DNA from: Hyalangium gracile
GTDB lineage: Bacteria > Myxococcota > Myxococcia > Myxococcales > Myxococcaceae
Assembly (NCBI RefSeq): GCF_020103725.1
Contig: NZ_JAHXBG010000001.1
Coordinates: forward strand, 744,001 to 808,000
Reading direction: 5' to 3'
Length of the DNA: 64,000 bases
The notes under the pieces were generated by a model. That model saw nothing but the letters and a program-made list of their open reading frames with translations. It did no database searches and was not told where the DNA came from. Below, piece after piece: positions 41,214 to 49,062 of the stretch. The translations under genes were made by a program, and so were the position numbers. Numbering within the stretch: the first letter of the stretch is position 1; every line of letters starts with the position of its first letter.

Positions 41214-43770
41214 ATCCGTAGACGGGAAGCTCCTCTTCGCGACGGATGCGCAGGGCCTCGTCGAGCTGGCCGCGGGCCTGGAGAATGTCGGCACGCATCC
41301 CGGAGGCGAGCGCGACTTCTCGCTCGTCTTTCCGTCCCTCATCGAGTCGGATCTTCTCCTCTGCGGCGCTCAGTCCACGGTCGAGTGCACCACCCTGGTA
41401 GGACACCAGGCCGAGCGTCCACAGAAGATTGGACCGAGCATCATCCGAGGGGGAAGACTTCAGAGCACGCTCGCAGAAGGCGATCCACGCCGCGTAGGGG
41501 CCATTCTGGCGAGCGTAGTCAGTGCCTGCTCGCTCGACTTCGACGAGGTCCTCTTGGGGAACCCGCGCCAACCACTCCACGAGTGCCGCGGTCTCCTGGT
41601 GTAGCTCTTTCCAGGACTGACCCTGCTCCTGCTCCCGACCGGGCTCAAGCTCAGGCAATCTCGTCAGGAACCATTCGCTCAGACGAGCAAAGCCTGCGGT
41701 TGCTGCGGGCTGGTGTCGGAGAAACTCCGCCACGAGTGGGTGGATGCGCCACGCCCCATCCGGCCGCTCCGTGTGCGGTATCTGGGAGAGAAGAGAGAGC
41801 AGAAGTGCATTGTGCAGGAGCTTGCGGAGCTCTTCCTCCGACAGGCCGGCCACGGCAGCCCCCAAGCGGGTCCCGAAGCCGCTGACCGGCGCATGCCCCA
41901 GGGCTTCCAGACCGGAGAGCATCCGCTCCGCATCAGCCCCCAGCTGCTTGCGCAGCAGCCGAAGTGAAAGCTCGAAGGTGCTGGCCAGCACCGCGCGCTC
42001 CCGGCCATGAGTCCCATCCAGCAGGCGGTCGGCCTTGTCGCGGGGGGCGAGGCTGAGCTTCTGGGCTCGCAGCTCGTTGAGGAAGCTGGAGGCGTCGAGC
42101 CCGCCGATGCGCAAGTAGCCTGCCGCCAGGTGCAGCGCCAGGGGCAGGTAGCCGAGCTCCCGTGCCAGTTCCTTGCGCTGTGGTAGCTCGGAGGGCTGGG
42201 CTGTCCGCCACTCAGCGTCGAGCTGCTCGAGTGCCTGAGTTTCCGCAAAGAGCGGTACCTCGATCACCTCCCATCCAGCCGCACCCCCGAGTCCCATCAG
42301 GCGCCCGGTGAGCAGCAATGGGCAGCCGCGCAGCTGCCGCACCAGTGCCACGCTCTGCTCGGCGGCGGGCTCGGAGTCCACGTTCTCCACCAGCAACAGC
42401 ACCCTGGAGTCGTGCAGGTGCTCGCGGATCCTCTCGGCCAACCTCTCCAGGCCGACAAGGAGCCCGAGCCGCTCGGCGAGCTGCTGAAGGAGCTGAACCG
42501 CTCGCAGCGGCGCTTGGGGGTCGAGCACCAGGCGCAGCAGTCCTCCCGGGAAGTGCTGTTCGTGGAGCGCGAAGAAGTGCTCGGCGAGGGTGGTCTTCCC
42601 GAGACCCGGCATGCCCTGGATGGACACAGGGACCGGAGGCCGCTTGTCCTCGGGCAGCACACAGCGAGCCATCCGGCTCAGCTCCGCGTCGCGGCCAATG
42701 AAGACGAGCGGTGGGGGCCGAGTATCCTTTGAAGGGAGGGGAGCAGGGGAATCGGGAGGCCAGGACAGCCGCCCGCCACGGGCCTCGGGGTAGACGCCAC
42801 CGTCATCGAACCAGTGCCCATTGGGAGACCAGGTCCTGAAGCGCAGCGCGTACCGAGAGGGGCGACCCCGCTCGTCAAAGTGGACCGTGATGGCATGGCA
42901 GGCGTTGGGCCAGCGGTCACTGGCGTAGAGGCTGCCCGCGGCGAGCTGTCGAGAGAGGCGACCCGGCTCCATCAGCGTCTCGACAGAGGTCTCATGGAGG
43001 TGCCCGCGCAGGAGCAGATCCACGTTGTCAGCGAGGAGCTGGGAGACGTGCTTCTCGTCGAAGAGATCTGTGAGGGGATGGTGGACGAGCGCAAGCCGGA
43101 AGCCGGAGAGCGGCTTGCCATCCGAGCCGGTCGTCAGGGCACCGACCTGATCGACGGTGAGCAGGAGCTTGCCCGAGTCGTGGTCGTCACCAGCGGCCCA
43201 GGCCGAGTCGAGGCCGATGACGTGGATGTCGGGAAGGCCGGGCAACCGGAGCGTGCTTCGGAAGCCGAGGGTACCGTGGGGAGAGTTCTCAGGAAGCAGC
43301 TCGGGTCGCTTGAGGGTCTTGCCCACCCATTCGCGGTACGCGGCCTGCCTGGAGAGGAGCAGCTCCCGCTGTCCTTTCTCATAACCCAGGGGAGGCCTGT
43401 CCTCGGCCATCCATTGGGCCAGGGCGCCGGGGTCGGTGCGGCCAAGGTTCTTGCGGAGCATCTCCCACGCGGCCTTCCCCAGGTCGCGGTCGATGTCATG
43501 GTTGCCCGGGACGACGAAGAGCCGGTCCATGGAGAGCCCGAGAGGTTCGAGCAACTGGGTGAGGAGGGACTGGGCCAGGGCGTACTCCTCCGCCTTTCCG
43601 CCGTGGGCCACATCTCCGGTGAAGCACACGAGGTCGAACTGGCCATCCTCGAGCAGCTCGTCGAGGTTGCGCTTCCATGCGTCGCCGAGCACGCGCTGCA
43701 CCCGCCAGGCATGGCGCCCGAGGATCGCATGCAGGTCTGAGATGTGGAGGATGCGCAGCGTCGCGGGCAT
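41104..43770 (-). CDS. Metallophosphoesterase-STAND NTPase-TPR protein with frameshifted C-terminus
   Basis: This 888-residue protein has three parts. Residues 1-330 are a calcineurin-like metallophosphoesterase with the full set of metal ligands: ISDLHAI, FTGDVAHGG, VVPGNHDIDR, LVHHPL and LLRGHLHE. Residues about 355-700 are an NB-ARC-type STAND NTPase with P-loop GMPGLGKTT near 384-392 and a Walker B-like VLLLVENVDSEP. The remainder is helical and TPR-like. Near residue 840 the frame shifts at a repeat, and the last 45 residues (from LPTFSRPAASS) are nonsense ending at 41104. STAND proteins with effector domains are phage sensors (Avs-like) or other immune receptors; here the effector would be a phosphoesterase. 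The P-loop and metal ligands are intact. Confidence 0.85.
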   Translation of the reverse strand: MPATLRILHISDLHAILGRHAWRVQRVLGDAWKRNLDELLEDGQFDLVCFTGDVAHGGKAEEYALAQSLLTQLLEPLGLSMDRLFVVPGNHDIDRDLGKAAWEMLRKNLGRTDPGALAQWMAEDRPPLGYEKGQRELLLSRQAAYREWVGKTLKRPELLPENSPHGTLGFRSTLRLPGLPDIHVIGLDSAWAAGDDHDSGKLLLTVDQVGALTTGSDGKPLSGFRLALVHHPLTDLFDEKHVSQLLADNVDLLLRGHLHETSVETLMEPGRLSRQLAAGSLYASDRWPNACHAITVHFDERGRPSRYALRFRTWSPNGHWFDDGGVYPEARGGRLSWPPDSPAPLPSKDTRPPPLVFIGRDAELSRMARCVLPEDKRPPVPVSIQGMPGLGKTTLAEHFFALHEQHFPGGLLRLVLDPQAPLRAVQLLQQLAERLGLLVGLERLAERIREHLHDSRVLLLVENVDSEPAAEQSVALVRQLRGCPLLLTGRLMGLGGAAGWEVIEVPLFAETQALEQLDAEWRTAQPSELPQRKELARELGYLPLALHLAAGYLRIGGLDASSFLNELRAQKLSLAPRDKADRLLDGTHGRERAVLASTFELSLRLLRKQLGADAERMLSGLEALGHAPVSGFGTRLGAAVAGLSEEELRKLLHNALLLSLLSQIPHTERPDGAWRIHPLVAEFLRHQPAATAGFARLSEWFLTRLPELEPGREQEQGQSWKELHQETAALVEWLARVPQEDLVEVERAGTDYARQNGPYAAWIAFCERALKSSPSDDARSNLLWTLGLVSYQGGALDRGLSAAEEKIRLDEGRKDEREVALASGMRADILQARGQLDEALRIRREEELPVYGLPTFSRPAASSTRPCASVAKSSFPSSRSWATSAHCS
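41141..41293 (-). repeat. Near-identical 73-bp TPR DNA repeat at 80-bp spacing (frameshift site)
   Basis: Positions 41141-41213 and 41221-41293 are identical at 72 of 73 bases and start 80 bp apart. The encoded unit (ADILQARGQLDEALRIRREE) belongs to a TPR family whose full unit is about 40 codons, or 120 bp. An 80-bp spacing means about 40 bp are missing, or that 80 bp were duplicated; either shifts the reading frame by one. Confidence 0.9.
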
Positions 43771-43890
43771 CAGGAGCCCCTATGAAAAGGAGGACCGCGT
43801 GATGGGGATTCAGCCTTCTATACCGGCGAGAACCACGTAGGGCGACATGGGGGCGCAGGGCGGAAGCCAGGGACTCCGGTCGCAGTCCTG

Positions 43891-43920
43891 CCGAACCGGT
43901 CTGCTTGTCATACCAGTTGG
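43891..43920 (+). repeat. Dispersed repeat core, copy 3
   Basis: This 30-base sequence matches the cores at 8917-8946 (same orientation) and 29321-29350 (inverted), with one difference (CCGAACCGG in place of CCGAACTGG). Outside the core, similarity to the other two copies is weak. It lies upstream of the STAND gene and downstream of a possible small gene. Confidence 0.7.
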
Positions 43921-43970
43921 CTCGGAGTCAGCGCCGGGAGGGGGCATCGGACTGCGCGCTCCGGAAAAGT

Positions 43971-44297
43971 TCACGCCTGCCGCAGCAGGCCGTTCCGCGG
44001 ACCCCGGTCGCGAGCGCCCCGAGGCCCCACCTCGAAACGGAGCCGCACTTCGGAGGCCAGCCCTTGGAGGCATGAGGGTGGCTGGGCCACGACTTGCGGC
44101 CATGTCTTGGCGGAGGCGCCCTTCATGTCGTGGAGTTGGACACGCATGCTGAGGTCCGTCAGGCCGACGAAACCCAGACCGATTCCACCGGGCCGCACGC
44201 TGACGGTCCAACCAGAAAGCCTTCCGCTGCCGCCACGAAGGCCCAACTGCGGCACCAGATCGTGCTTGAGCCAGTCCAGGTAATGCGCGTCATCCAT
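43971..44297 (-). CDS. Possible small hypothetical protein
   Basis: A 108-residue frame starting MDDAHYLDWLKHDLVPQLGLRGGSGRLSGWTV. The first 60 residues look protein-like, with strand-forming stretches such as SVRPGGIGLGFVGLTDLSMRVQL; the last 40 are Arg/Gly-rich and less convincing. No clear ribosome-binding site is present. It may be a real gene or a fragment of one. No family recognised. Confidence 0.4.
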   Translation of the reverse strand: MDDAHYLDWLKHDLVPQLGLRGGSGRLSGWTVSVRPGGIGLGFVGLTDLSMRVQLHDMKGASAKTWPQVVAQPPSCLQGLASEVRLRFEVGPRGARDRGPRNGLLRQA

Positions 44298-44527
44298 GGG
44301 TATGCATCCCCGTATCAAGCCCGGTGAGCATATCGGCAGGCGAGCAGGTGCGCAGCGTGCTGAAGGCCATGGCGCTCTCTGTCATGGGCGAGGTGTTCAG
44401 CAGCTCGGGCGGGGTGCGGTGGTGCAGCCGGAAAGGTGGGCGTGCTGATGGCCGCCAGGCTCACGCGCGGCAGATGTTCGCCGGCTCGCCGGATACAGTC
44501 GCTGTGTAGGGACCAAAGGGAGAGAGC

Positions 44528-44746
44528 ATGTCGATAACCAGCAAGAGCGCGCTAGGACTCATAAAGGCAGGTGCAAATCTTGAGATCACGGAAGCGGCCG
44601 GGTTCACGTCGGCTAGCGTGTTGGAACTCGTGAAAGAAGCAGCCGAACGCGGGGTGCACATCACGATCCACGCTTCGAAGTTCACATCAACCACGCTGCT
44701 GGGCTTCGTTGAGGCAGCGCCGTCGAACGTGACAATCGTAATCTGA
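44528..44746 (+). CDS. Small hypothetical protein with lower GC content
   Basis: This 72-residue protein begins MSITSKSALGLIKAGANLEI and continues TEAAGFTSASVLELVKEAAERGVHITI, then a strand-rich ending. A purine-rich GGGAGAGAG lies right before the ATG and supports translation. The base composition is visibly more AT-rich than the neighbours, a sign of transfer. The alternating strand/helix pattern (residue groups ANLEI, HITI, VTIVI separated by helices) suggests a compact alpha/beta repeat, but I cannot name the family. Confidence 0.65.
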   Translation: MSITSKSALGLIKAGANLEITEAAGFTSASVLELVKEAAERGVHITIHASKFTSTTLLGFVEAAPSNVTIVI

Positions 44747-45339
44747 GTCCGGAGCTTCAAGTCCTCAGGGAGGAGGGGCGGCGGGGCGCGCACCGCTCCT
44801 TCTCCTCAATCTTCAGCAGGTTGGATCAGGGCACGAAGATGCCGTCACCGTGGCGCCATCCCTCCGCCCTGTCCGCTGGTGCCAGCGGTTTGCGCATCTC
44901 CACGAACTCGTTCCTTCTTCTTCTTCTTCGGAGGAGGGTTGGACTGAGTGGTGTCGCTCCCAGGCGGCTTTGTCCCCGGAGTGGTCTCAGAGGTCGCGGG
45001 CGCGGATGCTTGGCCCCCTTCAGTGTTCGTCGGCTGTGCTGGCGGCGGAGGAACGTCAGCCACGGCAATCCAAGGAACAGACAGCACCAAGAGAACGAGG
45101 AGCAGTCGGGCCATGAGAGGACTCTATCACCGTCCCACAGACGACGGATTGAGGGACGGCTTTTGGAGCAGCGCCGCCGGAGGGGACGGCGAAGCTGGCG
45201 GCAAGCAGCGCGTGCGCAAGCTGCCGCGGAGCTCGCGTACATGAGGAGGGCTCGCTCTCCTGCTCGGCTCCATCCCGGGGGCGGATAGGCCCATCGAGCC
45301 CAGGTGCCCACCTTCTGGCGGAGCTTCGCGGAGGTGGGA
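44747..45339. other. 593-bp gene-poor region
   Basis: The only coding candidate is the minus-strand frame at 44845-45114. The rest has no recognisable gene, repeat or RNA. Short open frames occur on both strands without a ribosome-binding site. Confidence 0.5.
44845..45114 (-). CDS. Possible small exported Pro/Thr-rich protein
   Basis: An 89-residue frame starting MARLLLVLLVLSVPWIAVA, a good signal peptide with cleavage after AVA. A Pro/Thr/Ser-rich, low-complexity body follows with a run of Lys (PPPKKKKKERVRGD). There is no recognisable domain and the ribosome-binding site is weak. The signal peptide is the main argument for a real gene. Confidence 0.45.
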   Translation of the reverse strand: MARLLLVLLVLSVPWIAVADVPPPPAQPTNTEGGQASAPATSETTPGTKPPGSDTTQSNPPPKKKKKERVRGDAQTAGTSGQGGGMAPR

Positions 45340-46134
45340 ATGGAGACGACGGTTCAGCATGAGGCAGAGCGCGCGCGGCGGCTCTGGCCAGCACCCGAGC
45401 GGGTGAGCCGCAGGGAGCAAGGCAAGCGCTGGCCGGTGGTGGGCGTCACGCTGGGCCTGAACGTGGCGGCGCTGGGACTGAGCTGGCTCGCGCGTGGAAT
45501 CCGCAAGCCGTCGGCCCGGATGCTTCGCGTGGGAGGGCCGCTGCTCGCGTTGTCCTCCTGGGCCTACGCGCTGTTCATCCGGAGCTGGCACCTGCGGTGG
45601 GGCGCGACGAGCGCGGAGGTCCAGCAGTCCATGCCAGGGGATGAGCTGGTGCCCCATCCGCACCTGGACACGACGCGCGCCATCACCGTCGAAGCTCGGC
45701 CCGAGGCCATCTGGCCCTGGCTGGTGCAGATGGGCTACCACCGAGGAGGGTGGTACTCGTACGACTGGCTCGACAACCTCGGGGCGCCCAGCGCGAGGAA
45801 CATCCTCCCGGAGCTGCAGAACCTCCAGGTAGGAGACAGGCTGACGCCCATCGCGAGTGGGTTCGTCGTCGCGGCGGTGGAGCCTCAGCGCTCGCTGGTG
45901 CTGCTGACACGAGACCCGAGAGGCCGAATCCGGACGAGCTGGACTTTCCTGATCGAGCCCATCGGGCCGGGACGCTGCCGGCTCATCGAGCGCCTCCGGT
46001 GCGTGTACGACTTCAACCTGCTGGGGCTGCTCCTGTTCCTGGCCATCGAGCCCGCGGACTTCGTGATGATGCGCAAGCAGATGTTGAACCTGAAGCGCAG
46101 GGCCGAAGTCACCTTGACCGGCGCAAGGGCCTGA
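45340..46134 (+). CDS. SRPBCC-like (START-fold) membrane protein
   Basis: This 264-residue protein has two N-terminal hydrophobic segments (VVGVTLGLNVAALGLSWLA and GPLLALSSWAYALFI). A polyketide-cyclase/START-type domain (about 95-240) follows: ITVEARPEAIWPWLVQMGY, GWYSYDWLDNLG, VGDRLTPIASGFVV, ALVLL-type strands, TSWTFLIEPIGPGRCRLIERL, and a C-terminal helix. SRPBCC domains bind hydrophobic ligands. A GGAGG lies about six bases before the ATG at 45340; the in-frame ATG at 45304 is less likely. It converges on transketolase. Confidence 0.8.
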   Translation: METTVQHEAERARRLWPAPERVSRREQGKRWPVVGVTLGLNVAALGLSWLARGIRKPSARMLRVGGPLLALSSWAYALFIRSWHLRWGATSAEVQQSMPGDELVPHPHLDTTRAITVEARPEAIWPWLVQMGYHRGGWYSYDWLDNLGAPSARNILPELQNLQVGDRLTPIASGFVVAAVEPQRSLVLLTRDPRGRIRTSWTFLIEPIGPGRCRLIERLRCVYDFNLLGLLLFLAIEPADFVMMRKQMLNLKRRAEVTLTGARA

Positions 46135-46189
46135 CGCGGCCCGTGTCGTCCGAGACGTCCACGGACCGCGAGGCCAGACGAGCGCGGCG

Positions 46190-48244
46190 CTACCGCCGCG
46201 CCTTGGCGATCGTCTCCTTCGCCACCTTCACCACGTTGTCCACGGTGAAGCCGAACTTCTGGAGCAGGGACTTGAGCGGCGCGGACGCTCCGAAGGTGCG
46301 CATGCCAATCACCGAGCCGCTCAGCCCCACCCAGCGCTCCCATCCGAACGCCGCGGCCTGCTCCACCGCCACACGCGCGCGCACCGAGGGCAGCAGCACG
46401 GAGTCCTTATAGCTCTCGTCCTGCTGCTCGAAGAGCTCCCACGAGGGCATGCTCACCACGCGCGCCTTCACGCCTTCGGCCTTGAGCTTCTCAGCGGCCT
46501 CCAGGCACAGCGACACCTCGCTGCCAGTGCCGATGAGGATGACATCCGGCTCCTTCTCGCTGTCGGCGAGCACATACGCGCCCTTGGCCAGCCCCGAGGC
46601 CGGCGCGTACTTCGTGCGGTCCAGCGTGGGCACCGCCTGGCGCGTGAGCACCAGCGCCACCGGGTGGTGCGTCTGCTGGGCGATGACGCGCCAGGCCTCC
46701 GTCACCTCGTTGGCGTCCGCCGGCCGCAGGACGATGAGGCCCGGGATGGAGCGCAGCCCGGACAGCTGCTCCACCGGCTGGTGCGTGGGCCCGTCCTCGC
46801 CCAGGCCGATGGAGTCATGGGTGAAGATGTGGATGGCGGGCACCTCCATGATGGCGGAGAGCCGGATGGCCGGGCGCTGGTAGTCGCTGAAGATGAGGAA
46901 CGTGGCGCCGTAGGGGCGCACCTTGCTCAGCGCCAGCCCGTTCACGATGGAGCCCATGGCGTGCTCGCGCACACCGAAGTGGATGTTGCGCCCGGCCAGG
47001 TCCCCCGGCTTCATCGGCCCCGAGGTCGTGATGTACGTCTTCGTGGACGGGTTGAGGTCCGCCGAGCCGCCCACCAGCCACGGGTAGTTCTTCGCCAGGG
47101 CGTTGAGCACCTTGCCGCTCGACTCGCGGGTGGCCAGGCCTTTGGCATCCGCGGGGAAGGAGGGCAGCTCCTTGTCCCAGCCCTCGGGCAGGGCGAAGCG
47201 CTGCATGCGGTCGAGCTGGTCCGCCAGCTCCGGGTGCTGCTTGCGGTACTCGCCGAGCGTCTTCTCCCACGCCTCCCGGAGCTGCTTGCCGCGCGCGCCC
47301 ATCCGCTCCTGGAAGCGCTCGCGCACGCCGTCGGGCACCAGGAACTGCGCATCCTCGGGCCAGCCATAGGCCTTCTTGGCGCCCTTGATCTCCTCGGCGC
47401 CCAGCGGCTCGCCGTGCGCGGACGCCGTGCCCTGCTTCTTCGGCGCCCCGAAGCCGATGTGGCTGCGGACGACGATGAGCGTGGGCTTGCCGCGCTGCTC
47501 CTTGAAGGAGCGGTAAGCGCCCTCGAGCGCCTTCAAATCATTCGCGTCCGCCACGTGGAGCACGCGCCAGCCATAGGCCTCGAAGCGCCGGCCCACGTCC
47601 TCGGTGAAGGCCAGGTCCGTGCTGCCGTCGATGGAGATGCGGTTCGCGTCGTAGATCCAGCACAGGTTGGGCAGCTGCAGGTGCCCGGCGGTGGAGGCGG
47701 CCTCGCTGGCCACGCCCTCCATCATGTCCCCGTCACCGCAGATGGCCCACACGTCGTAGTCGAACAGGGTGAAGCCGGGGCGGTTGAAGTGGGAGGCCAG
47801 CCACCGCGACGCGATGGCCATGCCTACGCTGTTGGCCACGCCCTGGCCCAGCGGGCCCGTGGTGGTCTCCACACCCGAGGTCCACCGGTACTCGGGGTGG
47901 CCCGGCGTGACGCTATCGAGCTGGCGGAACTTCTGGAGGTCCTCCATGGACACGGCCGGCACGTCCTCCACGCCGGAGTCCCGGTTCACGCGCCGCACAC
48001 CGGCCAGGTGCAGCAGCCCGTACAGCAGCATGGAGGCGTGGCCGTTGGAGAGGATGAACCTGTCGCGGTTGGGCCAGCTGGGGCTGGCCGGGTCATACCG
48101 CAGCTCCTGCTGCCAGAGCTGATAGGCGACGGGAGCCAGCGCCATGGGCGCGCCCGGGTGCCCGGAGTGGGCCTTCTCCACCGCGTCCATGGCCAGGGTG
48201 CGCAGCGTGTTGATGCACTGAGTGTCCAGCGTGTCGGTCGTCAT
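46190..48244 (-). CDS. tkt: Transketolase
   Basis: Transketolase moves two-carbon ketol units between pentose and other sugar phosphates in the pentose phosphate pathway, with thiamin diphosphate. This 684-residue protein has full family length. Visible motifs are AHSGHPGAPMALAP, SNGHASMLLYGLLHL, TTGPLGQGVANSVGMA, the thiamin diphosphate motif GDGDMMEGVASEA, HIGFGAPKKQGTASAHGEPLG, and the transketolase signature around HDSIGLGEDGPTHQP, plus the C-terminal domain. The ATG at 48244 precedes TTDTLDTQ. It is transcribed alone. The housekeeping role is certain; the neighbourhood adds nothing. Confidence 0.97.
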   Translation of the reverse strand: MTTDTLDTQCINTLRTLAMDAVEKAHSGHPGAPMALAPVAYQLWQQELRYDPASPSWPNRDRFILSNGHASMLLYGLLHLAGVRRVNRDSGVEDVPAVSMEDLQKFRQLDSVTPGHPEYRWTSGVETTTGPLGQGVANSVGMAIASRWLASHFNRPGFTLFDYDVWAICGDGDMMEGVASEAASTAGHLQLPNLCWIYDANRISIDGSTDLAFTEDVGRRFEAYGWRVLHVADANDLKALEGAYRSFKEQRGKPTLIVVRSHIGFGAPKKQGTASAHGEPLGAEEIKGAKKAYGWPEDAQFLVPDGVRERFQERMGARGKQLREAWEKTLGEYRKQHPELADQLDRMQRFALPEGWDKELPSFPADAKGLATRESSGKVLNALAKNYPWLVGGSADLNPSTKTYITTSGPMKPGDLAGRNIHFGVREHAMGSIVNGLALSKVRPYGATFLIFSDYQRPAIRLSAIMEVPAIHIFTHDSIGLGEDGPTHQPVEQLSGLRSIPGLIVLRPADANEVTEAWRVIAQQTHHPVALVLTRQAVPTLDRTKYAPASGLAKGAYVLADSEKEPDVILIGTGSEVSLCLEAAEKLKAEGVKARVVSMPSWELFEQQDESYKDSVLLPSVRARVAVEQAAAFGWERWVGLSGSVIGMRTFGASAPLKSLLQKFGFTVDNVVKVAKETIAKARR

Positions 48245-48450
48245 AAGTGGGAGTTCCTCGCCCTGCGTGGGGCGCACCATGCCGCAAGCGCCGCCCGTTC
48301 GCCGCACCAAACGCGCGCAACGTGCGGGGTGGGACGGAGTGTCAGACCGCCGTCCTACACTCCAAGAAGAAATAGAGCCGGTCCTGGTTCGTTTCAGGAA
48401 ACGGGCGGGGTGCTCGTCAAGGGCCGTCGCTCTGGGTTCAGGGGAAGGTC

Positions 48451-48651
48451 ATGGGTCATCTGTTCGTTCCGGCGGCACTGGTGTTGTGGGTGGGGGTGGC
48501 GGTGGTACGCGCCTTGGCGACACCGGCCCCAGCCCCGGCTCCTACCCGGGCGGTGGAAGTGGAACTCGAGAAGCCGCGCGCAGCGGGTACCTCCGACAAG
48601 TCCGTGTCGGAGGCCCAGCGGCCGCAGGCACCAGTGAAGGGCGAGGGCTGA
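48451..48651 (+). CDS. Tiny single-span membrane protein
   Basis: A 66-residue frame starting MGHLFVPAALVLWVGVAVVRALATP with a ribosome-binding site (GGGGAAGG) just upstream of the ATG. One membrane helix is followed by a Pro/Ala-rich and charged tail (EVELEKPRAAGTSDKSV). Its N-terminus is similar to that of the next tiny gene at 48805, suggesting tandem duplication. Confidence 0.6.
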   Translation: MGHLFVPAALVLWVGVAVVRALATPAPAPAPTRAVEVELEKPRAAGTSDKSVSEAQRPQAPVKGEG

Positions 48652-48804
48652 CGGCTCTCCCCGCAGGCAGTGTCAGGGTGAACGCGTAGAGCGTGCAGCT
48701 CGGGGGCTCGGCTCCCGAGGGCTGCGCGAGGCGTGCGCCCATTTCAGCAACGTGGAGGGGCACCCGTCCTGTCTGACGGGTGGATTCAACGTGGGGGGAT
48801 GGTC

Positions 48805-48912
48805 ATGATTCAGCTTTTCATCCCAGCGGTGTTGGTGCTCTGGGTGGCGTGGGTGGTCCCGCGCTCCCGTCGTCGCAACCGGCGGTTCAAACTGAGCGCC
48901 CGGGCTCGCTAG
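48805..48912 (+). CDS. Very small membrane protein, 35 residues
   Basis: A 35-residue frame starting MIQLFIPAVLVLWVAWVVP and ending in a basic Arg-rich tail (RSRRRNRRFKL). GGGGGG lies about six bases upstream; an in-frame ATG two codons earlier (48799) is possible. It resembles the preceding gene: LFVPAALVLWVGVAVV there and LFIPAVLVLWVAWVVP here. A strong terminator follows. Confidence 0.55.
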   Translation: MIQLFIPAVLVLWVAWVVPRSRRRNRRFKLSARAR

Positions 48913-48970
48913 CTCGCCGAGAGCTCCGAGTAATCGGAGCCCGAGCAACCCGAGCCGGAGCGCTTCACCG

Positions 48971-49004
48971 GCCCCGAGGTGAACAACCTCGGGGCTCTTT
49001 TTTT
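48971..49004 (+). terminator. Rho-independent terminator
   Basis: A 10-bp perfect stem (GCCCCGAGGT with ACCTCGGGGC), a 5-base loop and a run of seven T residues at the end. It closes the tandem tiny-membrane-protein unit. Confidence 0.92.
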
Positions 49005-49062
49005 GTCTACAGCGGTCGGGAGACTCACGACGGCGGCCCCATGGGTGTATATGGGGTGACAC

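Noticed and set aside
40938-41885. Plus-strand open frame over the STAND gene's 3' half
   Set aside because: It lies antisense to a clear metallophosphoesterase-STAND gene and crosses the TPR repeat copies, which explains its repeated residues. It has no domain.
44324-44509. 61-codon plus-strand frame with a helix-like start
   Set aside because: There is no convincing ribosome-binding site, no recognisable domain, and the sequence becomes low-complexity. It may be a gene fragment but cannot be supported.
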